Below are positions 55,901 through 64,000 of a DNA stretch of 64,000 nucleotides, one piece after another. Positions within the stretch are counted from its first letter, which is position 1. The number at the start of each line of letters is the position of its first letter. The notes below the pieces were generated by a model. That model searched no databases and was not told where the DNA came from. It was given only the letters and a program-made list of their open reading frames with translations. Both the position numbers and the translations under genes were made by a program. The DNA is from Brachybacterium muris (GTDB lineage Bacteria > Actinomycetota > Actinomycetes > Actinomycetales > Dermabacteraceae), in assembly GCF_016907455.1 (NCBI RefSeq), contig NZ_JAFBCB010000001.1, positions 2,604,001-2,668,000 on the forward strand, given 5' to 3'.

Positions 55901-58284
55901 CGCAGGACCACCAGGTTGGCGGCCACGGTGTCGAGGTAGCCGTCACCGTTCGGGGAGAGCCAGAGCTCGCCGAACGCCTGGTTCAGGGGGACCACACCGT
56001 TGCCGTAGCCGCCCACCAGCTCGCTGCGCAGACCAGCCTGGATGAAGTCCTGACCGGCAGGCAGGACGATGTCCTCGGCGTTCCAGTCACCGGCGAAGCC
56101 CAGGTAGGGGACGGTCAGCGAGGGCTGACCGTCGGTGGTGGACTCGAAGGCTGCCCAACCGCCCACGAAGCCCTCGGCCCCGTGGGTCAGCGTGAAGGCC
56201 ACGGTCGCGGTACCGCCGGCGGGGACCGCCACGGTGTCGGTGTCGGCACTGAGGGAGCCGCCGGTCACCCGCACGGTGGTCTCGGCACCGGCCGCGTTGG
56301 TCTCGACCAGCACCTGCTGGGAGGCGGGCACGGAGAAGGCCGCCTCGGTGTCGCCGAAGTTCCGCAGGGTCACGGTGAAGCTCGCAGAGCCATCGATCTC
56401 ACGCAGGGCAGCTGCGCCTTCGCCGTCCACGGTGGCGATGACGTCGCTGTCCACGGCCTTGTCGACCTGGGCGAGGCCCGCACCGATCTGGCGGGGCGAG
56501 TAGGGCACGCCGGCATCGTCCACCGGGATCATGGCGGTGTTCATCAGCAGCACGGTGGCGAGGTCCACCCGCTCGGCGCCGCTGAGCTCCGGGGCGATCT
56601 CATCGAGGTGCTGCATCACCAGGGCCGACAGTCCGGCCACGTTCGGGGATGCCATGGACGTGCCCGAGTTCAGACCGTAGGTGCCGTCGTTGTAGGTGGA
56701 GTACACGTTGCCGCCGATACCCGCGATCTCGGGCTCGAAGTCCAGCGAGGGGGTGGAGCCCCAGGAGGTGAAATCGGAGGGGGTGAGACCGGAGGGGCTG
56801 GCCGCGACGGCCACCTCCTCGGTGACGCGGATGGTGGTGCTGCCGGCCTCGGCGGCAGCACGGACAGCCAGGCCGTCGTCGCGGCTCACCGTGATGCCGG
56901 GGATGGTGAAGGTGTCCACGCCGGCCATGCCGAAGGTGCCGGGCTCGCTGTTGAACACCACCACACCGCCGGCACCCGCGGCGATGGCGTTCTCGTACTT
57001 CTCGGTGAACGTGATCTCGCCACGCTCGATCAGCGCCCAGGCACCGTCGAGCTGGACGCCCTGGACGTCGGCCGCGGTGGCCAGGCCGATGTCCACGATC
57101 TCGTGGTCCTGACCATCGGCGGGCTCACCGGTGGCCACGGAGTAGCCGATGCCCTCGGGGGAATCGCCGATGAAGGCGAGCTTCTGGGTGAGGACGGTGT
57201 TGTCGACAGAAGCGACGGTGAGGGCGGAGCCCTGGGTGCCGGGGGCGCCCACCGTGCCGTCGTCGTACAGGCCGAACGCGTCGTCGTCCACGGCGGTGGG
57301 TGAGAAGTTCTGCCCGTCGTTGCCGGCGGCGATCACGGTGAGCACGCCGGCGTCGCGGGCGGCGTCGATCGCGAGGCCTGCGGCGTCGGAGGCGTTCTTC
57401 TGTCCGTTCGGCGAGCCGAGCGACATGTTGATCACGTCGGCATCAAGCTTCACGGAGTCCTCGATGGCGGCGACGATGTCGGAATCGGCGGCCCCTCCCC
57501 CAGTGTTGGAGAACACCTTCATCGCGAGGATCTGGGCATTCGGGGCGACACCGTCGATGGTGCCGGTCTCGGTGACGTCGGTGGGCTCATCACCCGGGGA
57601 ACCGTTGGCGGCGGCGATGCCGGCCACGTGCTGGCCGTGGGCGTCGACGGTGGCGTCCTTGACCACGAAGTTCTCGTCGGCGTAGTTGTAGCCGCTGGGG
57701 ACCTTGCAGTTGAAGCCCGCCTCTGGGGTGTCGTTGATCTCCTGGATCGCGGCCGCACCGCAGTCGTCCAACCTCATCGCGGGGTGGGCGGGGTCGATGC
57801 CGGAGTCCACCACGGAGATGACCATGCCGGTGCCGTCCAGGCCGTGCTGCTCGAAGGCGGTGGGGACACCGTGGAGGTCACGGGCGGTGTGCTCGGTGCG
57901 CTCGTACACCCGCTCGCGGCGCACGGAGGCGACCTCGGGCTCCAGGGCGAGGGTGTGCAGCTCGCCGGCGGGGATCGTTGCGGAGAAGCCGTTGACCAGG
58001 TAGCCGAACTGGCGGTCCAGCTCGAGGTCGTACTTCCCGGCCCAGGCATCGGCCAGGCCCTGCTGCGCCTGCAGGCGGCCCTTCTCGCCGTCGATGGAGA
58101 GGGAGGACGGCTGGTCCTTCAGCAGCACGATGACGCTGATGCGCTCGGTCGCACTCTCCTCCACCGGGGCCGGGGCCGCGGGCGGTTCCGGCGCGGCGTG
58201 CACCGCGGTCATGCCGAGACCGAGGGTCCCGATCAGAAGGGCGCCGGTGAAGGCGCTGAGACGACGAACGGGACGAAAGGGCAC
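52963..58284 (-). CDS. Cell-wall-anchored subtilisin-like serine protease with LARTG sorting signal
   Basis: 1773 aa. GTG start after GGGGAG. Signal peptide about 1-30, an inhibitor_I9-type propeptide at about 45-128, and an S8 catalytic domain at about 150-590 with Asp160 (SVVDSGID), His216 (DAHGQHVAG, a variant of HGTHVAG), Asn322 (AAGNDG) and Ser543 (NSGTSMASP). A PA domain is inserted at about 395-480. Several Ig/Fn3-like modules follow, then Pro/Gly repeats (PGKPGDTPGGG), LARTG at 1743-1747, a hydrophobic helix and Arg-Arg-Arg. LAxTG signals are typical targets of class E sortases. The substrate is unknown; the architecture resembles C5a-peptidase and lactocepin-like proteases. Confidence 0.93.
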   Translation of the reverse strand: MPFRPVRRLSAFTGALLIGTLGLGMTAVHAAPEPPAAPAPVEESATERISVIVLLKDQPSSLSIDGEKGRLQAQQGLADAWAGKYDLELDRQFGYLVNGFSATIPAGELHTLALEPEVASVRRERVYERTEHTARDLHGVPTAFEQHGLDGTGMVISVVDSGIDPAHPAMRLDDCGAAAIQEINDTPEAGFNCKVPSGYNYADENFVVKDATVDAHGQHVAGIAAANGSPGDEPTDVTETGTIDGVAPNAQILAMKVFSNTGGGAADSDIVAAIEDSVKLDADVINMSLGSPNGQKNASDAAGLAIDAARDAGVLTVIAAGNDGQNFSPTAVDDDAFGLYDDGTVGAPGTQGSALTVASVDNTVLTQKLAFIGDSPEGIGYSVATGEPADGQDHEIVDIGLATAADVQGVQLDGAWALIERGEITFTEKYENAIAAGAGGVVVFNSEPGTFGMAGVDTFTIPGITVSRDDGLAVRAAAEAGSTTIRVTEEVAVAASPSGLTPSDFTSWGSTPSLDFEPEIAGIGGNVYSTYNDGTYGLNSGTSMASPNVAGLSALVMQHLDEIAPELSGAERVDLATVLLMNTAMIPVDDAGVPYSPRQIGAGLAQVDKAVDSDVIATVDGEGAAALREIDGSASFTVTLRNFGDTEAAFSVPASQQVLVETNAAGAETTVRVTGGSLSADTDTVAVPAGGTATVAFTLTHGAEGFVGGWAAFESTTDGQPSLTVPYLGFAGDWNAEDIVLPAGQDFIQAGLRSELVGGYGNGVVPLNQAFGELWLSPNGDGYLDTVAANLVVLRNASDIQYEVLDESGQSVKLLGQEQGVYRPILSQYLAAQDPRQLRWAGANFDGGTWDPQAADFTALPDGRYTYRVEARLSADQEPQTTDFSFGIDATAPVVTFGAYEGGTLTFTVEENGSGLLGLPAATAAGGQELPVVQAADGSYTIEVDPAQVPFVTVAVADLGLNEGVATHVFAESALLIPAAEQLATTVIGPGSPVVDEGKLMLSGYVSDDIAAVRAGGEGVEAVDGQFVLPVALTEGTQEILVEAVDAEGAVVQSQTLTVTYDSEAPVLTLTSPADGQTVTPAEDGSVTIAGTVTDTRDGAALTVTSGGQSAEVAEDGSFTLTLTPGADSPAVTLVASDGVNRASAAVPIAGREAAPTWAMPEITNAECILDQGACFVDGDTPDVNEDGSVFTLRGSYPAGGTITLYPGLRVGEDGTYPDRTPIEATIAEDGTFAADIPVRTGENRVRMVVTDAEGNVRYDRGVRIFFDVTAPTLEVAEPTLIDGTLYTADEQVTLAGTASDDGWGYRFALNDSVVLERFDLSSPGEQSNQRDFSTELTVADGDTLLVEFSDSNGNVLVGYVPVVLDQLAPEVTFEELTDGEVITEDREITVAAEDDNLATFLVGLDGEVVSSQATDLTVREHAFEDVLIDLRELEPFATAAAAEVEQTRLEAVVDTADLAPGEHTLTVISTDLAGNRTVESRVFTIDSRLEIEGPEAIELEVHRELLGDQAALADLALADLQAVLDGDAEAAEAAGATLSIAPNQVLVEGENTVTVIATDADGRTAERELTVTITLKEVTLTDGDVTATSTFRSDDALTARITTEDGDRVLTITNSEEFASLQSVITVPGVEGSSVIRVLPDGQEVAVPVTWADGTLTFEGPSKGTYRIVEPSAPGGPGDTPGGGAPGKPGDTPGGGTPGKPGDTPGEGKPGDTPGKPGEKPGGGKPGDTPGRGNDHRPGGPLARTGMEAWGMAAAALALLGGGALMVGLRRR
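53090..53265 (-). repeat. Pro/Gly wall-spanning repeats in the subtilase
   Basis: Tandem degenerate units of about 33-36 bp encode PGDTPGGGxPGKPGDTP-like sequence just before the LARTG anchor. Such stretches span the cell wall. Copy number is likely to vary between strains. Confidence 0.8.
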
Positions 58285-58322
58285 GGGCCACTCCCCCTGT
58301 GAGCGATCTGACAGACCCTCCT

Positions 58323-58350
58323 ACAGTAGGGCCCGTTCAGACTGCGTCCA
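58323..58350 (-). promoter_or_regulatory. Candidate promoter of the subtilase gene
   Basis: TGGACG (58345..58350) and TACTGT (58323..58328), 16 bp apart, about 39 bp before the GTG start. The -35 is one base from TTGACG. Confidence 0.45.
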
Positions 58351-58480
58351 GGCCGTTTGCATCTTTCTCTCGGTCACGATCCGGTCACGCACAGCCGAAC
58401 CCGTGGTCGCAGCGCGCAGACCCATCCGTACCTGCCGGTCCGGACCGCCCGGGGCCGGCACAGGAACGACCGGGAAACGG

Positions 58481-58518
58481 CGGAAGGGCCGCCCCGCTGC
58501 TGCGGGACGGCCCTTCCG
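58481..58518 (-). terminator. Terminator after rplL
   Basis: An 11-bp perfect stem (CGGAAGGGCCG and complement) enclosing a smaller CCCGC/GCGGG stem, 51 bp past the rplL stop. It separates rplJL from the subtilase and rpoBC. Confidence 0.75.
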
Positions 58519-58568
58519 AGGCTGATGCCTGTGCTCGCCCGGCTACGTGCGCCGGGACGAGCCCGTGA

Positions 58569-58958
58569 TCACTTGACGGTGACGGTGGCGCCGGCGGCCT
58601 CGAGCTTCTCCTTCGCGGCGTCGGCGTCCTCCTTCTTGACACCCTCGAGGACGGCCTTGGGGGCGTTGTCCACGACATCCTTGGCCTCCTTCAGGCCGAG
58701 GGAGGTCAGGGCGCGCACCTCCTTGATGACGCCGATCTTGCCGGAGCCGGCGGACTCGAGGATGACGTCGAACTCGGTCTTCTCCTCCTCGGCGGCGGCC
58801 TCGCCACCGGCGGCGGCGCCACCAGCGGCGGCGACGGCCACGGGGGCGGCGGCGGTGACGTCGAAGACCTCCTCGAACTGCTTCACGAACTCGGAGAGCT
58901 CGATGAGGGACATCTCCTTGAAAGCTTCGATGAGCTCGTCGGTGCTGAGCTTCGCCAT
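58569..58958 (-). CDS. rplL: 50S ribosomal protein L7/L12
   Basis: 129 aa. N-terminal dimerisation region ([20 protein letters not shown]), an Ala/Gly hinge, and a C-terminal factor-binding domain ([40 protein letters not shown]). It forms the flexible stalk that recruits translation GTPases. 181 bp downstream of rplJ. Confidence 0.98.
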   Translation of the reverse strand: MAKLSTDELIEAFKEMSLIELSEFVKQFEEVFDVTAAAPVAVAAAGGAAAGGEAAAEEEKTEFDVILESAGSGKIGVIKEVRALTSLGLKEAKDVVDNAPKAVLEGVKKEDADAAKEKLEAAGATVTVK

Positions 58959-59139
58959 GGTGGCGTTCCTTCCTGTCGGTGGGACCTGGTCCCTGGGTTC
59001 CGGTGCATCCGCGTTCCGCGGGTGCGTGGTACTTCAGTGGCGCTGGTGCGCCAGGTCGAGCTGCCGGGTCACCCGTGAGGGGCGGCCGACGGTTCAGCGC
59101 TGACGCGCTGAGCGGGTGCCGGAGCACTGAGCCGGTGGC

Positions 59140-59655
59140 TCAGGCCTCCTGCTTGGCCCGCAGCGCGTCCACGGTGCGCGCTGCCTTGGACAGCGGCGCC
59201 TGGAACACGGCGGCAGCCTTGGACATCGACGCCTTCATGGCGCCGGCGGCCTTGGCCAGCAGGACCTCGCGGGACTCGAGGTCCGCGAGCTTCTGCACGT
59301 CGGCCACCGAGAGCAGGTTGCCCTCGAAGTAGCCGGACTTGATGACGAGCTGGTCATGCTCCTTGGCGAAGTCACGCAGGGCCTTGGCGGGCTCCACCGG
59401 CTCACCCTTGATGAAGGCGATGGCGGTGGGGCCGCTGAGCTGGCCCTCGAAGACGTCGATACCGGCCTCGCGGGCGGCGATCTCGGTCAGCGTGTTCTTC
59501 ACCACGGCGTAAGTCGTCTCGGAGCCCAGAGCGCGACGCAGCTGCTTGAGCTGGTCCACGCTGAGCCCGCGGTACTCGGTGACGACGGCGGCGTCGGAGT
59601 CACGGAACAGTTCCGCGATCTCCGCGACGGCGTCCACCTTCTCGGGGTTCGCCAT
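59140..59655 (-). CDS. rplJ: 50S ribosomal protein L10
   Basis: 171 aa, [40 protein letters not shown], and a C-terminal helix that binds L7/L12 dimers. The ATG at 59655 is preceded by GGAAGGAGG and gives the usual L10 N-terminus. In bacteria the L10-L12 complex represses its own mRNA through the leader. Confidence 0.97.
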   Translation of the reverse strand: MANPEKVDAVAEIAELFRDSDAAVVTEYRGLSVDQLKQLRRALGSETTYAVVKNTLTEIAAREAGIDVFEGQLSGPTAIAFIKGEPVEPAKALRDFAKEHDQLVIKSGYFEGNLLSVADVQKLADLESREVLLAKAAGAMKASMSKAAAVFQAPLSKAARTVDALRAKQEA

Positions 59656-59659
59656 GGCC

Positions 59660-59840
59660 CTCCTTCCAGAGGTCTCGCGCCGCCGGGTGAAGGTCTCCGG
59701 ACACGAGAAAGGCCTCGACACACAGGTGTCGAGGCCCGGGGCGCACAGCACGTGCTCGCCGCTCCCGGGAGGGAGCACCGGGCACGACCGTGCGACGGTC
59801 GTCCTAGTTCACCTGCGCAGGCCATCCCGTGAGGGATTGC
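59660..59840 (-). promoter_or_regulatory. Ribosomal protein L10 leader RNA
   Basis: The region just upstream of rplJ contains a hairpin GGCCTCGACAC/GTGTCGAGGCC (59711-59721 with 59726-59736, loop ACAG) and a second stem GTGCTC/GAGCAC around 59743-59780. Placement and structure fit the autoregulatory L10 leader bound by L10-L12. The exact kink-turn could not be verified by eye. Confidence 0.65.
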
Positions 59841-60347
59841 TTCGGCCGCTCTCAAGGTGAGGGCGGCGACCGGCGGTCTTCGGTATCGGCAACTCTAACG
59901 GACGACGGGTCCCGGCGCCACGGCGAAGGTGGGCGGAATAGCTCACACACCGCTCTGCACCGCGTCGGACGCGGCGTCACCGGTGCAGGCAAGGCATCAC
60001 CCGGAGCGACGTGATCCCCGCCACCTTGGATGTTGTCGTATCGACCGAAAAGGACTCTCGTCCCAATGACGACCGGACATCACCGCCCGGCAGCATCGGC
60101 ATACCTCACGGAGGCATCACTCCGACGAAAAGGGCCCTTCTCCCGCCAGTGTCCATTGGACCACCGAACAGCCTGGTCGGAGCGGGACGAAGGGCACGTC
60201 GCGGGCAGGGAGTGCGCCGGGGCGGGCGACCCCTCGCCGCGGACCGGCAACACGCCCGGGCCACTTCCCCACCTCCCGCCCGTCAACCGGCGATATCGGT
60301 TCTGACCAGCACTTTCCTTGGATCCTGTGCAGCTGACGAAAGGATGC
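59841..60347. other. Intergenic region between rplJ leader and adhE, no gene
   Basis: No supported gene. It should carry the rplJ promoter (a weak TGGCGC-17 bp-TAGAGT pair occurs on the minus strand near 59895-59925). It also holds an inverted repeat: GCCCTTC and CCCGC near 60132-60145 pair with GCGGG and GAAGGGC near 60184-60198, and further small stems lie between them. Confidence 0.4.
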
Positions 60348-60376
60348 TGGAGTTCCGGGACGGCGTCCCCTAGCGT
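60348..60376 (+). promoter_or_regulatory. Candidate promoter of adhE
   Basis: TGGAGT (60348-60353) and TAGCGT (60371-60376), 17 bp apart, giving a leader of about 80 nt. No obvious Rex-type operator was found. Confidence 0.4.
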
Positions 60377-60462
60377 GATCGGTGACGGGCCACCACGGAC
60401 CGTCGGCTCCCCCGCTCGCGGGACGGAGCAGCCGACAACAAGGCAAGGACAGAACCGAGATC

Positions 60463-63039
60463 ATGACCGGCAAAGCCGACAGCGCGACCACCGCCAAGAG
60501 CACCTCCACCGCGTCCGCCATCGACACCCTCGCCGACCGCGCCTCCGAGGCACTGGCCGCCTTCGACTCCTTCGAGCAGAAGGAGATCACCGACATCGTG
60601 CACGCCATGGCCCTGGCCGGCGTGGACCAGCACATGCCGCTGGCGAAGCTGGCCGTCGAGGAGACCGGCCGCGGCCTCTTCGAGGACAAGTGCGTCAAGA
60701 ACATCTTCGCCACCGAGTACATCTGGAACTCCATCAAGTACAACCGCACCGTCGGGATCATCGCCGAGGACAAGCAGAAGGGCATCATCGAGATCGCCGA
60801 GCCCGTCGGCGTGGTCGCGGGCGTCACCCCCGTCACCAACCCCACCTCGACGGTCATGTTCAAGTGCCTGATCTCGATCATGACCCGCAACCCGATCGTG
60901 TTCGCCTTCCACCCCAGCGCCCAGCAGTGCTCCGCCGCTGCGGCCACGGTGATGCGCGATGCGGCTGTCGCAGCCGGCGCCCCCGAGCACTGCATCCAGT
61001 GGATCGAGCAGCCCTCCCTGGAGGCCACCGACGCCCTGCTGAACCACCCCAAGGTGGCGCTCACCCTGGCCACCGGTGGATCCGGCATGGTCAAGGCCGC
61101 CTACTCCACCGGCAAGCCTGCGCTCGGTGTGGGCCCCGGCAACGTGCCCGTCTACATCGAGAAGAGCGCCAAGATCTCCCGGGCCGTCAACGACCTGCTG
61201 ATCTCCAAGACCTTCGACAACGGCATGATCTGCGCCTCGGAGCAGGCGATCATCGTGGACGAGGAGATCGCCGAGCAGATCCTCGAGGAGTTCCAGGCCT
61301 ACGGGGCCCACGTGGTCACCGAGGCCGAGCGCAAGAAGCTCGAGGACTTCATGGTCACCGAGAAGGGCGGCATCGCCGCCTCGGTGGTGGGCCAGAGCGC
61401 CGAGGACATCGCCAGTGGAGCCGGCATCGAGGTGGCCAAGGGCACCAAGCTGCTGATCGCCCCCATCGACGGCGTGGGCGAGGACCACCCGCTCTCCCGC
61501 GAGAAGCTCTGCCCGGTGCTGGCCATGCTCACGGTGCCCGGGAAGAAGGAGGGCTTCGACCTGGCCCAGAAGATGCTGGAGTTCGGCGGCCTCGGCCACA
61601 CCGCGGTCATCCACACCTCCGACAACGCCATCGAGCGCGAGTACGGGCTGCGGATGAAGGCCTGCCGCATCATCGTCAACGCCCCCAGCGCCCTGGGCGG
61701 CATCGGCGACGTGTACAACGGCCTGCTGCCCTCGCTCACCCTGGGCTGCGGCTCCTACGGCCACAACTCGGTCTCCCGCAACGTCAGCGCGGTGGACCTC
61801 ATCAACGTCAAGCGGATCGCGGAACGGCGGAACAACATGCAGTGGTTCAAGGTGCCCCCGAAGACCTACTTCGAGCGGTACTCCGTGCAGTACCTGCAGA
61901 AGATGCCCGAGATCAAGCGGGTGTTCATCGTGACCGACCCGGGCATGGTCCAGTTCGGCTACGTGGACGTGCTGATCGACCACCTCAAGCAGCGCCGTGA
62001 GGAGGTCGCCTGGACGATCTTCTCGGACGTGGAGCCCAACCCCACCTCCACCACCGTGTTCAAGGGCGCCCAGTGGATGCGGGACTTCGAGCCGGACTGC
62101 ATCATCGCCCTCGGCGGTGGCTCCGCGATGGACGCCGCGAAGGGTATGTGGCTGTTCTACGAGCACCCCGAGGCCAGCTACTTCGGCATGAAGCAGAAGT
62201 TCATGGACATCCGCAAGCGCACCTACCGCTTCCCCAAGCTGGGGCAGAAGGCGGAGTTCGTCGCGATCCCCACCACCTCGGGCACCGGCTCGGAGTGCAC
62301 CCCCTTCGCGGTGATCACCGATGCGGAGACACACGTGAAGTACCCGCTGGCCGACTACGCGCTCACCCCGAGCGTGGCGATCGTGGACGCCCAGTTCGTG
62401 GACACCGTGCCGCGGCGCACCGCGGCCGACTCCGGCCTGGACGCCCTCACCCACGCGATCGAGTCGTACGTGTCGGTGATGGCGAGCGACTACACCCGGG
62501 GCCTCTCGATCAGGGCGGCGCAGCTGATCTTCGAGAACCTGCGGGCAGCCGTGCTGGAGAACGACATGGACGCCAAGGAGAAGATGCACAATGCCTCGGC
62601 GATGGCCGGCATGGCCTTCGCCAACGCGTTCCTGGGCATCGTCCACTCCCTATCCCACAAGTGCGGTGCGGAGTTCGGAATCGCCCACGGCCGCACCAAC
62701 GCGATCTTCCTGCCTCACGTGATCCGGTACAACGCCACCAAGCCCTACAAGCACGCGATCTTCCCGAAGTACGAGAACTACCGGGCCGACAAGGACCTGG
62801 CCGACTTCGCGCGGTTCATGGGCTTCCCGGCCACCACCACGGAGGAGGGCGTGCAGTCGCTGATCGACGAGGTGAGCAAGCTGGCCGAGGACCTGGGCAT
62901 CGAGCTCAGCCTGAAGGCCAACGGCGCCACCCAGGAGCACCTGGACCAGGTGATCGACGAGCTCGCTTACCGGGCCTTCGAGGACCAGTGCACCCCGGCC
63001 AACCCCAAGGTGAATATTCGCCTCGCTGGGGTCCGCTGA
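60463..63039 (+). CDS. adhE: Bifunctional acetaldehyde/alcohol dehydrogenase AdhE, C-terminus replaced by IS sequence
   Basis: 849 native codons plus 9 codons from IS copy E (VNIRLAGVR). The N-terminal acetaldehyde dehydrogenase domain has nucleophile Cys257 (GMICASEQAI). The C-terminal iron-dependent alcohol dehydrogenase domain has GGGSAMDAAKGMW and the metal-ligand blocks DSGLDALTHAIESYV, GIVHSLSHKCG and AHGRTNAIF. AdhE converts acetyl-CoA to ethanol with NADH in fermentative growth and forms spirosomes. The insertion falls right after DQCTPANPK, so roughly the last 15-25 residues are missing. Activity might be retained or lost. The ATG gives MTGKADSATT, with only a weak ribosome site. Confidence 0.92.
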   Translation: MTGKADSATTAKSTSTASAIDTLADRASEALAAFDSFEQKEITDIVHAMALAGVDQHMPLAKLAVEETGRGLFEDKCVKNIFATEYIWNSIKYNRTVGIIAEDKQKGIIEIAEPVGVVAGVTPVTNPTSTVMFKCLISIMTRNPIVFAFHPSAQQCSAAAATVMRDAAVAAGAPEHCIQWIEQPSLEATDALLNHPKVALTLATGGSGMVKAAYSTGKPALGVGPGNVPVYIEKSAKISRAVNDLLISKTFDNGMICASEQAIIVDEEIAEQILEEFQAYGAHVVTEAERKKLEDFMVTEKGGIAASVVGQSAEDIASGAGIEVAKGTKLLIAPIDGVGEDHPLSREKLCPVLAMLTVPGKKEGFDLAQKMLEFGGLGHTAVIHTSDNAIEREYGLRMKACRIIVNAPSALGGIGDVYNGLLPSLTLGCGSYGHNSVSRNVSAVDLINVKRIAERRNNMQWFKVPPKTYFERYSVQYLQKMPEIKRVFIVTDPGMVQFGYVDVLIDHLKQRREEVAWTIFSDVEPNPTSTTVFKGAQWMRDFEPDCIIALGGGSAMDAAKGMWLFYEHPEASYFGMKQKFMDIRKRTYRFPKLGQKAEFVAIPTTSGTGSECTPFAVITDAETHVKYPLADYALTPSVAIVDAQFVDTVPRRTAADSGLDALTHAIESYVSVMASDYTRGLSIRAAQLIFENLRAAVLENDMDAKEKMHNASAMAGMAFANAFLGIVHSLSHKCGAEFGIAHGRTNAIFLPHVIRYNATKPYKHAIFPKYENYRADKDLADFARFMGFPATTTEEGVQSLIDEVSKLAEDLGIELSLKANGATQEHLDQVIDELAYRAFEDQCTPANPKVNIRLAGVR

Positions 63040-64000
63040 TCGAGGGTTCGGGTGCCACGTCGCTGCCGTAGCGGTGGCGTCGTTCGGGACCACCAGTGGT
63101 GTCGTTGGGGCCGCTCTGTCTACGCTCCTTCCGCCGTGTGTATAGGGCACGCGGCGGAAGGAGCAATCTGGAATGGTACGGAAGATCAGGGCGAAGCTGG
63201 TGCTCCAGCTGCGCGCAGAAGGTCTGTCGGGGCGAGCGATTTCGTCCTCGCAGGGCATGTCCCGCAAGTCCGTGAGGGCGGTGTTCGAGGCCGCTGACGC
63301 TGCAGGGATCGGGTGGGGCGATATCGCGGACGTCGCCGATGAGCAGGTGTATGCCCGGTTGTTCCCGGGCCGGGGCGAGCACGAGAGCGTGTTCGCACAG
63401 CCGGACTGGGAACAGGTCCATCGAGAGATGGCCAGGGTCGGCGTGACGCTGAAGCTGTTGCACGGCGAGTACTTCGACGCGACCACGGCGGCTGGGGATC
63501 CGGCGATGGGGTATGACCGGTTTTGCCGCACCTACCAGCACCACGTCATGGTCACCGGTGCCGCTTCGAGAGTCGGTCACAAGGCCGGCCAGAGCGTGGA
63601 GGTCGACTGGTCCGGCCCCACGATGGAGCTGGCCGATCCGGTCACCGGCGAGGTCTCGAAGGTGTTCTTGTTCGTTGCCTGCCTGCCTTTTTCTCGTTAC
63701 GCGTTCTGCTTCCCGGCGCTGGATATGCGCCAGGAGTCCTGGCTGCGAGCGCACGTAGCGATGTTCGAGGCGCTGGGCGGGACGGTCCCGAGGATCGTTC
63801 CGGACAACCTCAAGACCGGTGTGGTGAAGCACCCCCGCGAGGGCGAGATCGTCCTGAACGATGCGTATCGCGAGATGGCAGCGCATTACTCGGCGGCGGT
63901 GCTCCCGGGGAGGGTGCGGAAACCGAAAGACAAGGCGAGCGTGGAGAACACCGTCGCGCACGTCGCGACCTGGGTCATCGCCGGGCTGCGGGATCAGCGA
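63011..64000 (+). mobile_element. IS21-family element copy E, istA-side part (cut by the window end)
   Basis: It begins with TGAATATTCG directly after adhE codon 849 and matches copies B-D over the visible 990 bp. Its far end and target duplication are outside the window. Orientation is the same as copy C. Confidence 0.96.
63173..64000 (+). CDS. istA: IstA-like DDE transposase (copy E, partial)
   Basis: The first 276 codons of istA are visible, including the HTH, Asp145, Asp211 and Glu258, with no change from the other copies that I can see. The same ribosome-site hairpin precedes it. It is transcribed in the same direction as adhE, so adhE transcripts read into it. Confidence 0.95.
   Translation, partial: MVRKIRAKLVLQLRAEGLSGRAISSSQGMSRKSVRAVFEAADAAGIGWGDIADVADEQVYARLFPGRGEHESVFAQPDWEQVHREMARVGVTLKLLHGEYFDATTAAGDPAMGYDRFCRTYQHHVMVTGAASRVGHKAGQSVEVDWSGPTMELADPVTGEVSKVFLFVACLPFSRYAFCFPALDMRQESWLRAHVAMFEALGGTVPRIVPDNLKTGVVKHPREGEIVLNDAYREMAAHYSAAVLPGRVRKPKDKASVENTVAHVATWVIAGLRDQR

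Overview
The window comes from a very GC-rich chromosome. Gene content and order point to an actinobacterium (Actinomycetota), probably in the Micrococcales and resembling Brachybacterium/Dermabacteraceae. The signs are the zinc-type 61-aa S14, an RpfB resuscitation factor, an LAxTG sorting signal, frequent GTG starts and several apparently leaderless mRNAs. The genus is an inference. Nearly all host genes lie on the minus strand.

Reading in the direction of transcription (right to left), the backbone is rplJ-rplL, a giant cell-wall subtilase, rpoB-rpoC, rpfB, the str operon (rpsL-rpsG-fusA-tuf), a plus-strand YflT-type stress gene, a carbohydrate ABC operon, and the S10 operon (rpsJ-rplC-rplD-rplW-rplB-rpsS-rplV-rpsC-rplP-rpmC-rpsQ). 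Then comes a small plus-strand gene, followed by the spc/alpha genes (rplN-rplX-rplE-rpsN-rpsH-rplF-rplR-rpsE-rpmD-rplO-secY-adk-map-infA-rpmJ-rpsM-rpsK-rpoA-rplQ). The left end is a cell-envelope cluster: two SLH-domain peptidoglycan hydrolases flank a polysaccharide pyruvyl transferase, the enzyme family that makes the usual SLH ligand. A plus-strand adhE gene starts the right end.

The striking feature is a 2581-bp IS21-family element (istA-istB) present in five copies with no sequence difference that I could see by eye. Copy A (split) lies in the small gene between rpsQ and rplN, and copy B is nested inside the istA of copy A. Copy C splits the first sugar-permease gene. Copy D sits between the sugar operon and its probable promoter. 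Copy E, cut by the window end, removes the natural C-terminus of AdhE. Target duplications of 5, 6, 6 and 7 bp can be read directly for C, A, B and D, and deleting each element restores an intact host reading frame or element. The istA Shine-Dalgarno lies inside a 17-bp stem, which suggests that IS expression is shielded from read-through transcription.

Other points of interest are an extra C-terminal domain on L4, hairpins inside the spc and str operons, separation of the S10 and spc operons by a convergent gene, and a 19-bp perfect-stem palindrome after the sugar operon. I found no tRNA, rRNA or CRISPR array. I see no clearly new defence system; the most unusual biology is the recent IS21 burst inside the essential ribosomal and RNA-polymerase neighbourhood.
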